Positions 9,372 through 17,668 of a DNA stretch of 64,000 bases are shown one piece after another; the stretch's first letter is position 1; every line of letters starts with the position of its first letter. This DNA is from Imperialibacter sp963977595 (GTDB lineage Bacteria > Bacteroidota > Bacteroidia > Cytophagales > Cyclobacteriaceae), in NCBI RefSeq assembly GCF_048007035.1, contig NZ_CP180355.1, forward strand, positions 6,510,001 through 6,574,000, written 5' to 3'. Below the pieces are notes generated by a model. That model was not told the origin of the DNA. It was given only the letters and a program-made list of their open reading frames with translations, and searched no databases. A program made the position numbers and the translations under genes.

Positions 9372-10283
9372 TTAGCTCGACAAAACCCTGTTCAGCTTGT
9401 CGTATAACGCTTTTACCTTTTGCTTTGGGTCGCCGGCACCCAGCGTTTCTATGGGCAAGTAACCCTTATAGTCCGATGCTCTGATGATATCTATCAGCTT
9501 TTTTAAGTCCGTCTCTACTTCCTCGCCCTCTACAAAAATCAATTCCTTAATCTGCCAATTGACTGCATAAGGAATGGTCTTCTCAATTTCCTCGTAAGGG
9601 TCCCCTACCCGGTAACTGCCCGTGTCCAGAATAAGTCCAAACCATTCAGAGTCAACCATCTCCATTATCTTTGTAACGTGCTCTGCAGTTTTGATAAAGT
9701 CGTTGTGGTTTTGAATGGCCACTGTTACGCCAAACTTCTTGCCATGATCAATACATTCCTGAATATCTTTCACCATCCAGGCGGCCACGTTGTTCCATGA
9801 ATACCCGTCGGGCACTTTGGCACCGGCAAAAATCCTGATCACAGGAGCCCCAAGTTTAGCGGCCGCTTCAATCCAATTCTTAACCAGCTTTACTTCCTCC
9901 TTTCTTTTTTCGGGATCGGCCAGCGTAAAATCGTTGCGAACACCGGTGCCGCTTATGTCCAGCCCCAACCGAAAAGCGTGCCTCTTGATCTCAAACAGGT
10001 AGTCATCCGGCGGCACATTGGGGTATCCTTTGAAATAGTAAGCAGTAATATCCACAGCCGCAAAACCAACTTCTGAACAGTACTCCAGCATATCGTGCAC
10101 GTCCATACTGCCATCGGTAAGTGGCGCATTGAAGGAAAACGCATTGAGGCTGATTTTCAACTGAGACGCTTTTGCAGACCTGCCTGCAATATGCTGTGCC
10201 ACAAGCGTTGGCGTTGAGGCAAAATTCACTGCCGATAACGCAGATAGGCCTAGGGCACCCTTCAAAAGCTGTCTTCTTTTCAT
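9372..10283 (-). CDS. Tat-exported sugar phosphate isomerase/epimerase-like TIM-barrel protein
   Basis: About 303 residues from the ATG at 10283, chosen because MKRRQLLKGALGLSAL is a classic twin-arginine signal; the frame is open to 10313 (TTG) with another ATG at 10295. The barrel shows the family pattern: VAIQNHND (where family members usually have E or Q and H), LILDTGSYR (metal-binding D), NWQIKELI, and a terminal LPIETLGAG (E). It differs from the exported paralogue at 412-1386, having GLILDTGS instead of NLDIFH, so the substrates probably differ. It is monocistronic, divergent from the YdjC-type deacetylase at 10433. Periplasmic location plus an isomerase or lyase fold fits processing of oxidised sugars or glycosides (inference). 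Confidence 0.83.
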   Translation of the reverse strand: MKRRQLLKGALGLSALSAVNFASTPTLVAQHIAGRSAKASQLKISLNAFSFNAPLTDGSMDVHDMLEYCSEVGFAAVDITAYYFKGYPNVPPDDYLFEIKRHAFRLGLDISGTGVRNDFTLADPEKRKEEVKLVKNWIEAAAKLGAPVIRIFAGAKVPDGYSWNNVAAWMVKDIQECIDHGKKFGVTVAIQNHNDFIKTAEHVTKIMEMVDSEWFGLILDTGSYRVGDPYEEIEKTIPYAVNWQIKELIFVEGEEVETDLKKLIDIIRASDYKGYLPIETLGAGDPKQKVKALYDKLNRVLSS

Positions 10284-10432
10284 GCTATTTATCATGGCTG
10301 GGGTATTCTTCAATGAGCTGTTCCCACTTTTGTGCGTCAGCGCATTCTCTAAATTAATAAACTTCCATTATTTTACACCTCATTAATGCGTTATCTTAGC
10401 ATTACATATTTCTAAACCTACAAAAACTGAGC

Positions 10433-11278
10433 ATGGTCAGACTATTTCAACTAGCCTTATCTTTTCTTCTTTTCACCGGTAGCATCCACCTTTCAGCACA
10501 ACGTTTAATCGTTCGTGGAGACGACATGGGATTCTCTCATAGTGGCAATGTAGCACTAATTAAGACCTTTAAGGAAGGCATAGAAACATCAATCGAAGTA
10601 ATTGTTCCGTCGCCCTGGTTTCCTGAAGCTGTCAAGATGCTGGCGGAAAACCCCGGTATTGACGTTGGCATTCACCTGGTGCTCACCAGCGAGTGGGACA
10701 ATGTGAAGTGGCAGCCACTGACTGATGCGCCAAGCCTTCGGGACAAGGACGGATACTTCTTCCCAATGATATGGCCGAATAAAAACTATCCGGGGCAAGC
10801 AGTGCTTGAAAACGAATTCAGCCTCGATGACATTGAAAAAGAGTGGAGAGCACAGATAGAACTTGCAAAAAAAATGATTCCCAGGCTCAGTCACGTCTCG
10901 GGCCATATGGGCTGCACAAACCTGAACGATGAAGCGGCCGCCATTACCAAAAAGCTGGCTATAGAATATGATATCGATATTGATACGCAGAAATTGGGCG
11001 TGCAGGGCGCCAGGTACGAGGGAGCACATGGCACGCTAGCGGAAAAGAAAGAAAGCTTCAGCAAAATGCTCAACAAGCTGGAAAAGGGAAAAACTTATAT
11101 GTTTGTGGAGCATCCAGGCATCGACACGCCGGAGCTGAGGGCAATTTCACACATTGGTTATGAGAATGTGGCCGAAGACCGTCAGGGTGTAACTGACCTG
11201 TGGATAGACGAAGAAATCAAAGCGCTAATAAAGAAAAAGGGCATTCAGCTTATTAGCTACAAAGACCTTGTGAAATAG
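10433..11278 (+). CDS. Secreted YdjC/ChbG-type carbohydrate deacetylase
   Basis: A 281-residue protein with a signal peptide (about 1-22, ending LSAQ). The family fingerprint is present: RGDDMGFS near residues 28-35 (metal-binding aspartates), HLVLTSEW (metal-binding histidine near 83) and SHVSGHMG (catalytic histidines near 153-157). YdjC/ChbG proteins remove N-acetyl groups from sugars such as diacetylchitobiose. The secreted Bacteroidota members have unknown substrates. It lies just upstream of the semialdehyde dehydrogenase operon on the same strand with a 64-base gap, so co-transcription is possible but not shown. Confidence 0.85.
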   Translation: MVRLFQLALSFLLFTGSIHLSAQRLIVRGDDMGFSHSGNVALIKTFKEGIETSIEVIVPSPWFPEAVKMLAENPGIDVGIHLVLTSEWDNVKWQPLTDAPSLRDKDGYFFPMIWPNKNYPGQAVLENEFSLDDIEKEWRAQIELAKKMIPRLSHVSGHMGCTNLNDEAAAITKKLAIEYDIDIDTQKLGVQGARYEGAHGTLAEKKESFSKMLNKLEKGKTYMFVEHPGIDTPELRAISHIGYENVAEDRQGVTDLWIDEEIKALIKKKGIQLISYKDLVK

Positions 11279-11342
11279 TGCTGAATGGAATCCCGCAATA
11301 GTTTTAATTAATTTTAATTACGAAAGACACCATCATTTATTC

Positions 11343-12917
11343 ATGCAGTTAACAGGAAAGAATTTAATCGGAAATAAACTATCAGGTATCAATCCTCAAA
11401 GCTTCAAGGGACACGGCGGGCACTCAGGCATCGCATTCCACGAAGCAACAGTCGGAGAAGTCGATCAGGCTGTAAACATTGCCCATAAGGCTTTTGGCAA
11501 CTACAAAAATACATCAGGCGTAGAAAGAGCTATTTTCCTTGAGCGCATCGCTCAGCTAATCGACGAAAACAAGGGCGAATTAGTAGCCATCGCCATGACG
11601 GAGTCACGACTGCCCGAGGGAAGGCTCATGGGCGAAACAGGGCGTACTACAGGCCAGTTGAAGCTATTTGCGTCTCTTCTTAGAGAAGGCTCGTGGGTCA
11701 ATGCCATGATCGATCCGGCCATCCCTGACCGCCAGCCACTGCCTAAACCTGACGTGCGCCAAATGCAAAGGCCACTTGGTCCGGTGGCCGTGTTTGGTGC
11801 CAGCAATTTTCCGTTTGCATTTTCCACCGCTGGCGGCGACACCGCATCTGCGCTTGCTGCCGGTTGCCCAGTTGTGTGCAAAGCACATCCGGGTCACCCG
11901 GCTACGTCCGAGTTGGTAGCCTCTCTCATCATACAAGCAGGGAACGACACAGGCATGCCCGAGGGTGTTTTCTCCCTGGTGCAAGGCGAAGGTTATGAGG
12001 CAAGCGTTCACCTGGTCTCTCATCCGGCGATAAAGGCCGTAGGATTTACCGGTTCGCTTGGCGGAGGCAGAGCCCTCTTCAATGCTGCCGCCAAACGAAA
12101 CGAACCAATCCCGGTTTATGCCGAAATGGGCAGTGTGAATCCTGTATTTGTATTACCAGAAATATTGGAAAAAGATGCCACTGCACTTGGGCAGAAGCTG
12201 GCTGGCTCTAACCTCATGGGTGCCGGGCAATTCTGCACCAACCCTGGTGTGATTGTCGCCGTAAAGTCGAAGGCACAGGAGCAATTTACTGAAGCCTTCA
12301 AAACAGCCCTTGAGGCCGCCTCTGCCGACAATATGCTCACAGAAAAGGTATTTAGTGGCTACTGCAGCAACATCGGCAAAATGGCTTCGCTACGGGGCGT
12401 TACCCAGCTCGTCGGCGACTTAACGGCAAAAGAAGGTGTAGCTGCTATCCCGCACATGTTTCAGGTAGAAGCAAGTGCTTTTATCAACAACCTTGCACTT
12501 CAGGAAGAAGTTTTTGGCCCGAGTTCATTACATGTGGTGGCTGACAGCGAAGCACAAATGCAGCAAGTGGCTGATATCCTTCACGGACAGCTCACTGCCA
12601 GTGTTTGGGGCACAGAAAAAGACATGAAGGGGCATTCGGAGCTGATAGGCACCCTTGAAGGTAAGGCTGGCAGGGTAATCTTTAACGCACCTCCCACAGG
12701 TGTGGAAGTAACCTATGCCATGGTGCATGGTGGCCCCTACCCGGCTACCACCGACAGCAGGTCTACTTCAGTAGGCACCAACGCCATTTATCGTTTCACA
12801 AGAGCAGTGTGCTATCAGGGCTATCATCAGGCACTGCTACCTGAAGCGCTGCAGGATGCAAATCCATTGTCCATCACAAGAAAGGTAAACGGGCAGTTTA
12901 CCGATAAAGCGCTATGA
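11343..12917 (+). CDS. Alpha-ketoglutarate semialdehyde dehydrogenase (NADP-type aldehyde dehydrogenase)
   Basis: A 524-residue aldehyde dehydrogenase. The N-terminal pattern (LTGKNLIGNKLS...SFKGHGG) and the length are those of the KGSADH subfamily. Catalytic C298 lies in GAGQFCTNPG and general-base E261 in YAEMGSVNP; PVFGASNFPFAFS-like and GFTGSLGGG blocks form the cofactor site. The expected reaction oxidises 2,5-dioxopentanoate to 2-oxoglutarate, the last step of oxidative (non-phosphorylating) pentose, hexarate or hydroxyproline catabolism. The stop overlaps the next start by four bases (ATGA), and the FAH-family dehydratase two genes down makes exactly this semialdehyde in known pathways. 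That strongly supports the assignment. Confidence 0.9.
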   Translation: MQLTGKNLIGNKLSGINPQSFKGHGGHSGIAFHEATVGEVDQAVNIAHKAFGNYKNTSGVERAIFLERIAQLIDENKGELVAIAMTESRLPEGRLMGETGRTTGQLKLFASLLREGSWVNAMIDPAIPDRQPLPKPDVRQMQRPLGPVAVFGASNFPFAFSTAGGDTASALAAGCPVVCKAHPGHPATSELVASLIIQAGNDTGMPEGVFSLVQGEGYEASVHLVSHPAIKAVGFTGSLGGGRALFNAAAKRNEPIPVYAEMGSVNPVFVLPEILEKDATALGQKLAGSNLMGAGQFCTNPGVIVAVKSKAQEQFTEAFKTALEAASADNMLTEKVFSGYCSNIGKMASLRGVTQLVGDLTAKEGVAAIPHMFQVEASAFINNLALQEEVFGPSSLHVVADSEAQMQQVADILHGQLTASVWGTEKDMKGHSELIGTLEGKAGRVIFNAPPTGVEVTYAMVHGGPYPATTDSRSTSVGTNAIYRFTRAVCYQGYHQALLPEALQDANPLSITRKVNGQFTDKAL

Positions 12918-14134
12918 AAAAGCTCCTTCCCTGCCTCTTCGGTCTCTGGGCCCTGGCGGGGTGCAGCCAAACAACTAATGAAAACAAGGAAAAAGCGATG
13001 CCAGCTAAGGGTACCTATGCTTATGATTCTGCTTTCCTGAAGGCCAACACGTCTTCCGTTTATGAACTAATTTCATCAGACGGCCAAGCCAGGGTACTGC
13101 TTTCTGCTGACTATCAGGGTCGGGTAATGACCAGCACTGCCACAGGCGCTTCTGGTAACAGTTATGGCTGGCTCAACTACGACCTGATTGAAGCAGCCGA
13201 CTGGAAAGAGCAGTTCAATCCTGTCGGTGGTGAAGAACGTTTTTGGCTGGGGCCGGAAGGTGGTCAGTTCTCGGTGTACTTTAAAGATGGAGATTCCTTC
13301 GAAATCGGCAACTGGCAGGTGCCCGCTATTATTGACACGGTGGCCTACCCTGTTGTTTCGGCGGCGAAAGGTGAAGTAATCTTCGGAATTGAAGCGAGCG
13401 TCACCAACTATAGCGGAACCGTATTTGACCTGGCCATCGAGCGAAGTGTTCGGTTGTTATCCAAAGAGGCGCTTGCCACCAGCCTGGGGGTCACCTGGGA
13501 AGAAAGCCTGAAGTGGGTTGGCTATGAAACAACCAATCGTATTGTCAACAGAGGAACTGAACAATGGACAAAGGGCTCAGGTCTGCTATCCATCTGGCTG
13601 CTGGGCATGATGACACCATCACCTGAAACAATGGTGATTATTCCTTTCAGGCCAACTGATGGCGCCAAACTCTATATCACTGATGACTATTTCGGAGAAA
13701 TACCGGCGGAAAGGCTAACGGTAACGGACAGCGTGATCTATTTCCAGTGCGACGGTCTTTACCGGAGTAAACTTGGGTTGTCGCCCGCCATTGCCAAGCC
13801 AATAGCTGCCAGTTTCGACTTTGCAAAGAATATTCTAACCATCATCAAGTTTCCCGTCGAGCCAAAAGGTGACTATGTGAACTCTAAATGGGAATTGCAG
13901 GACGAGCCCTTTAGTGGCGACGTCGTAAACTCTTACAATGATGGCCCAATGGCAGATGGCTCTCAAATGGGGCCTTTTTACGAAATTGAATCTTCGGCTC
14001 CAGCCAAAGAACTGATGCCAGGCGAGGCACAAGAACACAAGCAACTGACCTGCCACTTCGAAGGAGAATTCGAAAGCCTCAATCAACTATCTAAACGCCT
14101 TTTGGGCGTTGACTTAACTAAAATTAAAAAATAA
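12914..14134 (+). CDS. Lipoprotein of the DUF6786 type, sugar-catabolic operon
   Basis: A 406-residue protein with a lipobox (LWALAGC, cysteine 17), so it is anchored to a membrane facing the periplasm. The rest is beta-rich (RVLLSADYQGRVMTSTA, FWLGPEGGQFS, GDGAKLYITDDY-like blocks), resembling the DUF6786 family and, in outline, galactose-mutarotase-like folds. Its start overlaps the stop of the semialdehyde dehydrogenase and it ends 12 bases before the FAH-family dehydratase, so the three genes form one operon. An aldose-epimerase-like or sugar-binding role would fit the context, but no catalytic residues can be named with confidence. Confidence 0.75.
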   Translation: MKKLLPCLFGLWALAGCSQTTNENKEKAMPAKGTYAYDSAFLKANTSSVYELISSDGQARVLLSADYQGRVMTSTATGASGNSYGWLNYDLIEAADWKEQFNPVGGEERFWLGPEGGQFSVYFKDGDSFEIGNWQVPAIIDTVAYPVVSAAKGEVIFGIEASVTNYSGTVFDLAIERSVRLLSKEALATSLGVTWEESLKWVGYETTNRIVNRGTEQWTKGSGLLSIWLLGMMTPSPETMVIIPFRPTDGAKLYITDDYFGEIPAERLTVTDSVIYFQCDGLYRSKLGLSPAIAKPIAASFDFAKNILTIIKFPVEPKGDYVNSKWELQDEPFSGDVVNSYNDGPMADGSQMGPFYEIESSAPAKELMPGEAQEHKQLTCHFEGEFESLNQLSKRLLGVDLTKIKK

Positions 14135-14146
14135 GAAAACAACCCT

Positions 14147-14992
14147 ATGAAACTTTATAAAACCTCCAATCGAATAATTGCTGAATACGAAGGCCAATCT
14201 TACCAAATCTCCGATAGCTGGGACCATGCTGTAAATCACAGCAAGCTCCATGATCATTTGGTGAAACTGGTTAAATCTGCCAAACCACTTGACTCAGGCA
14301 TAAAAAAAGACTGGCTCAAGGATGGCCTGAGCGCTCCCATTGGCAGTCAGGAGGTGTGGGCCTCCGGGGTTACCTACCTTAGAAGCAGAGATGCCAGAAT
14401 GGAAGAAAGTAAAACTGGTGGTGGATCTGATTTCTATCAGAAAGTATACGATGCCGACCGGCCGGAACTCTTTTTCAAGGCGTTGGCTCACAGGGTAGTT
14501 GGGCATGGAGGAGAAGTGTACATCAGAAAGGATTCCACATGGAATGTGCCGGAGCCTGAGCTCACGCTGTTTATCAATTCCAAGGGCGAAATTCAGGGCT
14601 ACACCGTTGGCAACGACATGAGCAGCCGCAGCATCGAAGGTGAAAATCCACTTTATTTACCTCAAGCCAAGTCGTACGAAAAAGCCTGCGCACTTGGGCC
14701 TTGTCTTTATGTGCCTAAAGAGCCTATTTCGCTGGACACCAATATTGTGATTTCTATCAAAAGAAATGGCAATGAGGTTTTTCACGAAGAAATTCAGCTC
14801 AACAGAATGAAGCGCAAGTTTGACGAGTTGGTAGAATACCTATACAGGGCTTGCCACTTTAATCAGGGGGCCTACCTGATGACTGGCACGGGCATTATCC
14901 CTCCGAATGAGTTTACGCTGGAGCCGAAAGATATGGTGAGCATCAGCATTGATGGCATTGGGACGCTGGAAAATGTGGTTGGGGTGATTTGA
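14147..14992 (+). CDS. FAH-family 2-keto-3-deoxy-sugar-acid dehydratase (KdaD/XylX-like)
   Basis: A 281-residue fumarylacetoacetate-hydrolase-fold enzyme. The metal triad is E136, E138 and D157 (NVPEPELTLF, GNDMSSR), with lysine K175 eighteen residues after D157. This spacing matches what I recall for archaeal 2-keto-3-deoxy-D-arabinonate dehydratase. The blocks IEGENPLYLPQAK and ALGPCLY are hallmarks of that branch rather than of true fumarylacetoacetases. The predicted reaction removes water from 2-keto-3-deoxy-pentonate (or a related acid) to give 2,5-dioxopentanoate, the substrate of the dehydrogenase encoded first in this operon. The stereochemistry of the sugar acid cannot be read from sequence. 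Confidence 0.87.
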   Translation: MKLYKTSNRIIAEYEGQSYQISDSWDHAVNHSKLHDHLVKLVKSAKPLDSGIKKDWLKDGLSAPIGSQEVWASGVTYLRSRDARMEESKTGGGSDFYQKVYDADRPELFFKALAHRVVGHGGEVYIRKDSTWNVPEPELTLFINSKGEIQGYTVGNDMSSRSIEGENPLYLPQAKSYEKACALGPCLYVPKEPISLDTNIVISIKRNGNEVFHEEIQLNRMKRKFDELVEYLYRACHFNQGAYLMTGTGIIPPNEFTLEPKDMVSISIDGIGTLENVVGVI

Positions 14993-15078
14993 TAACCACA
15001 ACTTAAGTCTGCTCATCTTAAGATGAAACTTTTCTCTTTGAGATAGAATTATTTCACAAACAAAAAGTAAATTGGAAC

Positions 15079-15288
15079 ATGAGCAGACATGAAGATTTTG
15101 AGAGAAAAATCAATAGAAGCCTCAATACTATGGAAGCTAAAATTTCCTATTTACATGAGGGCATGAGAGGGCTTCAGGATTCTTTTAAGGAATTTCACGA
15201 AGACATAACTGAATACATGGCCTTTTCGGCTGAAAAGTATGCAGATCATGAAAAGCGTCTTTCTGCGCTTGAAAAGAAGGTGAAATAG
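15079..15288 (+). CDS. Small charged coiled-coil protein, unknown
   Basis: A 69-residue protein with a good ATG start and strongly charged helical sequence (NTMEAKISYLHEGMRG, HEKRLSALEKKVK) in heptad-like spacing. No domain is recognised. It lies between the sugar-acid operon and the convergent arfB gene, 86 bases after the FAH-family gene. Such short coiled-coil proteins are often oligomerising accessory factors, but no function can be assigned. Confidence 0.5.
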   Translation: MSRHEDFERKINRSLNTMEAKISYLHEGMRGLQDSFKEFHEDITEYMAFSAEKYADHEKRLSALEKKVK

Positions 15289-15319
15289 ACCGTCAACCCT
15301 CTAAAAAATAACCTACTCC

Positions 15320-15730
15320 TTACTCCCTCCTCCACTTCTTCTTCTCACTTAGCTTTTTCTTGGCATCGATGCGCCTCTGCACCGCCGCCTTACCGGGTTT
15401 TGTTGGCTTACGGGCCTTCTTCCGCTCAAACACCTGCTGTATCAGCGAAGAAAGTTTCCTTATTACCTCCTCTTTGTTTTTCAGTTGGGAGCGACTCTCA
15501 TGCGAGCTAAGCAATAGTTCACCTTCCTTTGTTAGCTTGTTGGCCAGCTTGCTAAGAAGAATGGCCTTTTGTTCGTCGCTGATTATTGCCGACTCCTGGA
15601 TGCTCCACCGCAGGGTTACCTTCGTGCTCACCTTGTTCACATGCTGACCACCCGGGCCGCCACCAGTAGTGGCAGAGAAAACCAGTTCCGAAAAAATATC
15701 TGATATAGCCGGAGAAATAGGGTAACTCAT
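15320..15730 (-). CDS. arfB: Alternative ribosome-rescue factor ArfB (peptidyl-tRNA hydrolase)
   Basis: A 136-residue release-factor-like protein. The GGQ motif is at residues 27-29 within TTGGGPGGQHVNKVSTKV, which hydrolyses peptidyl-tRNA. The C-terminal tail (from about residue 100) is highly basic (ERKKARKPTKPGKAAVQRR), the part that enters the empty mRNA channel of stalled ribosomes. Length and layout match ArfB/YaeJ, without the codon-recognition domain of RF1/RF2. It lies 11 bases downstream of the DUF1080 lipoprotein gene on the same strand, so the two may be co-transcribed by chance of position. Confidence 0.93.
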   Translation of the reverse strand: MSYPISPAISDIFSELVFSATTGGGPGGQHVNKVSTKVTLRWSIQESAIISDEQKAILLSKLANKLTKEGELLLSSHESRSQLKNKEEVIRKLSSLIQQVFERKKARKPTKPGKAAVQRRIDAKKKLSEKKKWRRE

Positions 15731-15741
15731 TGCACTATAGA

Positions 15742-16431
15742 TTACTCGCTTAGCTTTTCAATGGGCTGAAGTGTCACTTTTCGGAACTCTACCTCTGAGC
15801 CTTCGGCCTGTAACGCAATCTGGCCTTCATTTGCCGTGCAGTCGTAGCCATGGTTCACCAGGTCATCATTCACCCACACTTTGATTTCTCTGTCAAGGCA
15901 TTCAACGACCATTTTGTTCCATTCACCCACCGCATTTTCTGAGCCGTCGGTCAAATTAACTATGCGGCGCAGCATGCCTTCCGAAGTACCCCACTTGGCT
16001 GGGTCTCCCCTCCTTGCCTCCATATCGTCTACCTTAATGTCCTCTCTGATGCACCAGAAGTCGCCGGCATTTTCATGCATCAGCTGCGCTTCGATCGATT
16101 TTGGGAACATATCGTAGAGCAGGCGTGGCGTAGAAGCATGCAAAATCACTCCGCAATTGCCTGGCTCGCCTGCAAATCGGTACTGCACTTCCAACCGGTA
16201 GTTGGAATAAACCTTATCAGTGATAATATGTCCCTGCGGTGCTGCGAGGCTCACCAGCATGCCGTTTCTAACAATGAACGGGCTGGGCACCGTGTCGTTG
16301 TTGTCCATGGCCGGCACATCGATATGCCAGCCAGTAAAGTCCGTGCCGTTGAAAAGGCTAACAGGTTCATTCTCTTTTTTGGAACACGCTAAAAAGAAAA
16401 CAAGGGCTAACAGGATTAAGGTTTGCTTCAT
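15742..16431 (-). CDS. DUF1080 lipoprotein (3-keto-disaccharide hydrolase domain)
   Basis: A 229-residue lipoprotein: signal peptide with lipobox VFFLAC (cysteine 16). The body is a concanavalin-like DUF1080 domain, recognised by SLFNGTDFTGW at residues 26-36, the YRLEVQYRFAG strand, the GVILHAS block and the EWNKMVVECL/IKVWVNDDLV pair. DUF1080 proteins have been shown to hydrolyse 3-keto-glucosides in gut Bacteroides. With two exported epimerase-like barrels and a ThuA protein in the same window, a periplasmic 3-keto-sugar route is a reasonable inference, although no oxidoreductase that makes 3-keto sugars is present here. Confidence 0.88.
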   Translation of the reverse strand: MKQTLILLALVFFLACSKKENEPVSLFNGTDFTGWHIDVPAMDNNDTVPSPFIVRNGMLVSLAAPQGHIITDKVYSNYRLEVQYRFAGEPGNCGVILHASTPRLLYDMFPKSIEAQLMHENAGDFWCIREDIKVDDMEARRGDPAKWGTSEGMLRRIVNLTDGSENAVGEWNKMVVECLDREIKVWVNDDLVNHGYDCTANEGQIALQAEGSEVEFRKVTLQPIEKLSE

Positions 16432-16512
16432 GCTTGCATTTTTTTTTCAAAGTAGCCCCATTTCAGGCACATTCAAAAATATAAAAGGAAAGCCATTTTT
16501 TGGGCAAAAAAT

Positions 16513-16541
16513 AAAAGCAAGGCTTCCTCAACCCTGCTTTT
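16513..16541 (-). terminator. Terminator downstream of the HPF-like gene
   Basis: A stem AAAAGCA/TGCTTTT, with a mismatch and then GG/CC, is followed by TTTTATTTTTTG on the minus strand. It ends the HPF-like transcript (stop at 16570). The plus strand also carries a T run. Confidence 0.6.
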
Positions 16542-16569
16542 TTTACGTCCTAACTATTAGAAATGCTTC

Positions 16570-16857
16570 TTATGCATGTTTCCAGCGTTTCAGCTGATGT
16601 TTGAGCGCATCTACACACTGAGCCACTGCTTCTTCGAATGAATCGGCGTGCTTAGAGGCAAAAAGATCATTTCCAGGTAAAGAAACCTTGATTTCGCAAA
16701 CCTTATTTTCCTTGTTATCAAACTTGTCAAGTTTAAGAAACACCCGGCTTTCAACGATCTGATCGCTAAGGGTTTCAAGCTTTTCGACATGCAACTTCAC
16801 AAAATCTGTCAGTGAGTCTTTTGCGTTAAAATTAGGGGTTTCAATGATCGTTTTCAT
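16570..16857 (-). CDS. Ribosome hibernation-promoting factor (short HPF/RaiA family)
   Basis: A 95-residue protein of the short HPF/YfiA type, with the family layout: beta strand KTIIETPNF, helix SLTDFVKLHVEKLETL, strand SRVFLKLDKF, strand KVCEIKVSLPG, and a C-terminal helix SFEEAVAQCVDALKHQLKRWK. These proteins bind the 30S decoding centre and inactivate ribosomes in stationary phase. There is no long C-terminal dimerisation domain. It is monocistronic with a clear terminator. Confidence 0.88.
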   Translation of the reverse strand: MKTIIETPNFNAKDSLTDFVKLHVEKLETLSDQIVESRVFLKLDKFDNKENKVCEIKVSLPGNDLFASKHADSFEEAVAQCVDALKHQLKRWKHA

Positions 16858-17116
16858 AGTATAACTATTTTAAGGGACATTTCCGGAGCCTTTATCTCTC
16901 CGTTCACAAGCTAAGATATCAGAGGCTTCCCGGTTCAAATATGACACGATTTAACGAGACTGATGATTATTGTCACCTGGTTTTCGGAATTAATTTTTGG
17001 GTACAAAAATTCTTCCGGCTACTTGCCTCTCTCCGGCACGACAAAGCTCATCTCTCCCTGCTGACCGAAGTCAGTGCCTTTGAAGTAGTCGTGTAGTACC
17101 TTAGTTGGGTAACTAA

Positions 17117-17383
17117 ATGACGAAGGCTATGACAACAGGAAAAGCATTATTGGGCGTGGTAGCCGGGATGGCTGCCGGTGCTGCTTTAGGGTTGCTTTTT
17201 GCTCCGGAAAAAGGCGAAAAGACAAGGAAAATCATTGTTGATAAAGGCGAAGATTTGGCAGGGACACTCAATCACAAAATTGAACGAAAATTCAATGAGC
17301 TAATGGATTCGGTCAACGCCAAACTTGGTAAAGGCAAGCTGGTCAACAGCTCTGCACCACTGGAGCATGAAAACGTCAACTAG
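17117..17383 (+). CDS. YtxH-domain stress-type small protein
   Basis: An 88-residue protein. Residues 8-30 form a glycine/alanine-rich membrane-associating helix (LLGVVAGMAAGAALGLLFAP), followed by the EKGEKTRKIIVDKGEDL segment typical of YtxH domains and an amphipathic tail. YtxH proteins are small and often induced by general stress; their function is unknown. The ATG at 17117 is used; a second ATG at residue 5 is possible. The 285 bases that follow, up to 17668, hold nothing I recognise except a small hairpin (ATACCC/GGGTAT) at 17617-17633. Confidence 0.75.
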   Translation: MTKAMTTGKALLGVVAGMAAGAALGLLFAPEKGEKTRKIIVDKGEDLAGTLNHKIERKFNELMDSVNAKLGKGKLVNSSAPLEHENVN

Positions 17384-17668
17384 GAGACGCATCCGAGGTT
17401 TCAAATTATTCCTAAGCAAAGGGGCCGTTTGAAAAAAAGAGGGGCGTTAGGTTAGCCACGATTGGTTGATCTGATGTCCCTTTTTTTGATTTCCTCTGCT
17501 ACCAGGCTTTATGAACTTCAGCAGCCTTTCACGCCAAAATGCCCCTCCTGTAAATTGCCCTCAATAAGTTGGCTGAAAAGTAATGTGCTTTAGTAAATTC
17601 GGTTAATTTAGCCGGACATACCCTCGCTGGGTATTTGACGATTTCATTGCATACTATACTCTTAAACT

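Noticed and set aside
17617..17633. Small hairpin ATACCC/GGGTAT before the haem dehydrogenase gene
   Set aside because: Six base pairs without a T tract or riboswitch-like context; probably chance.
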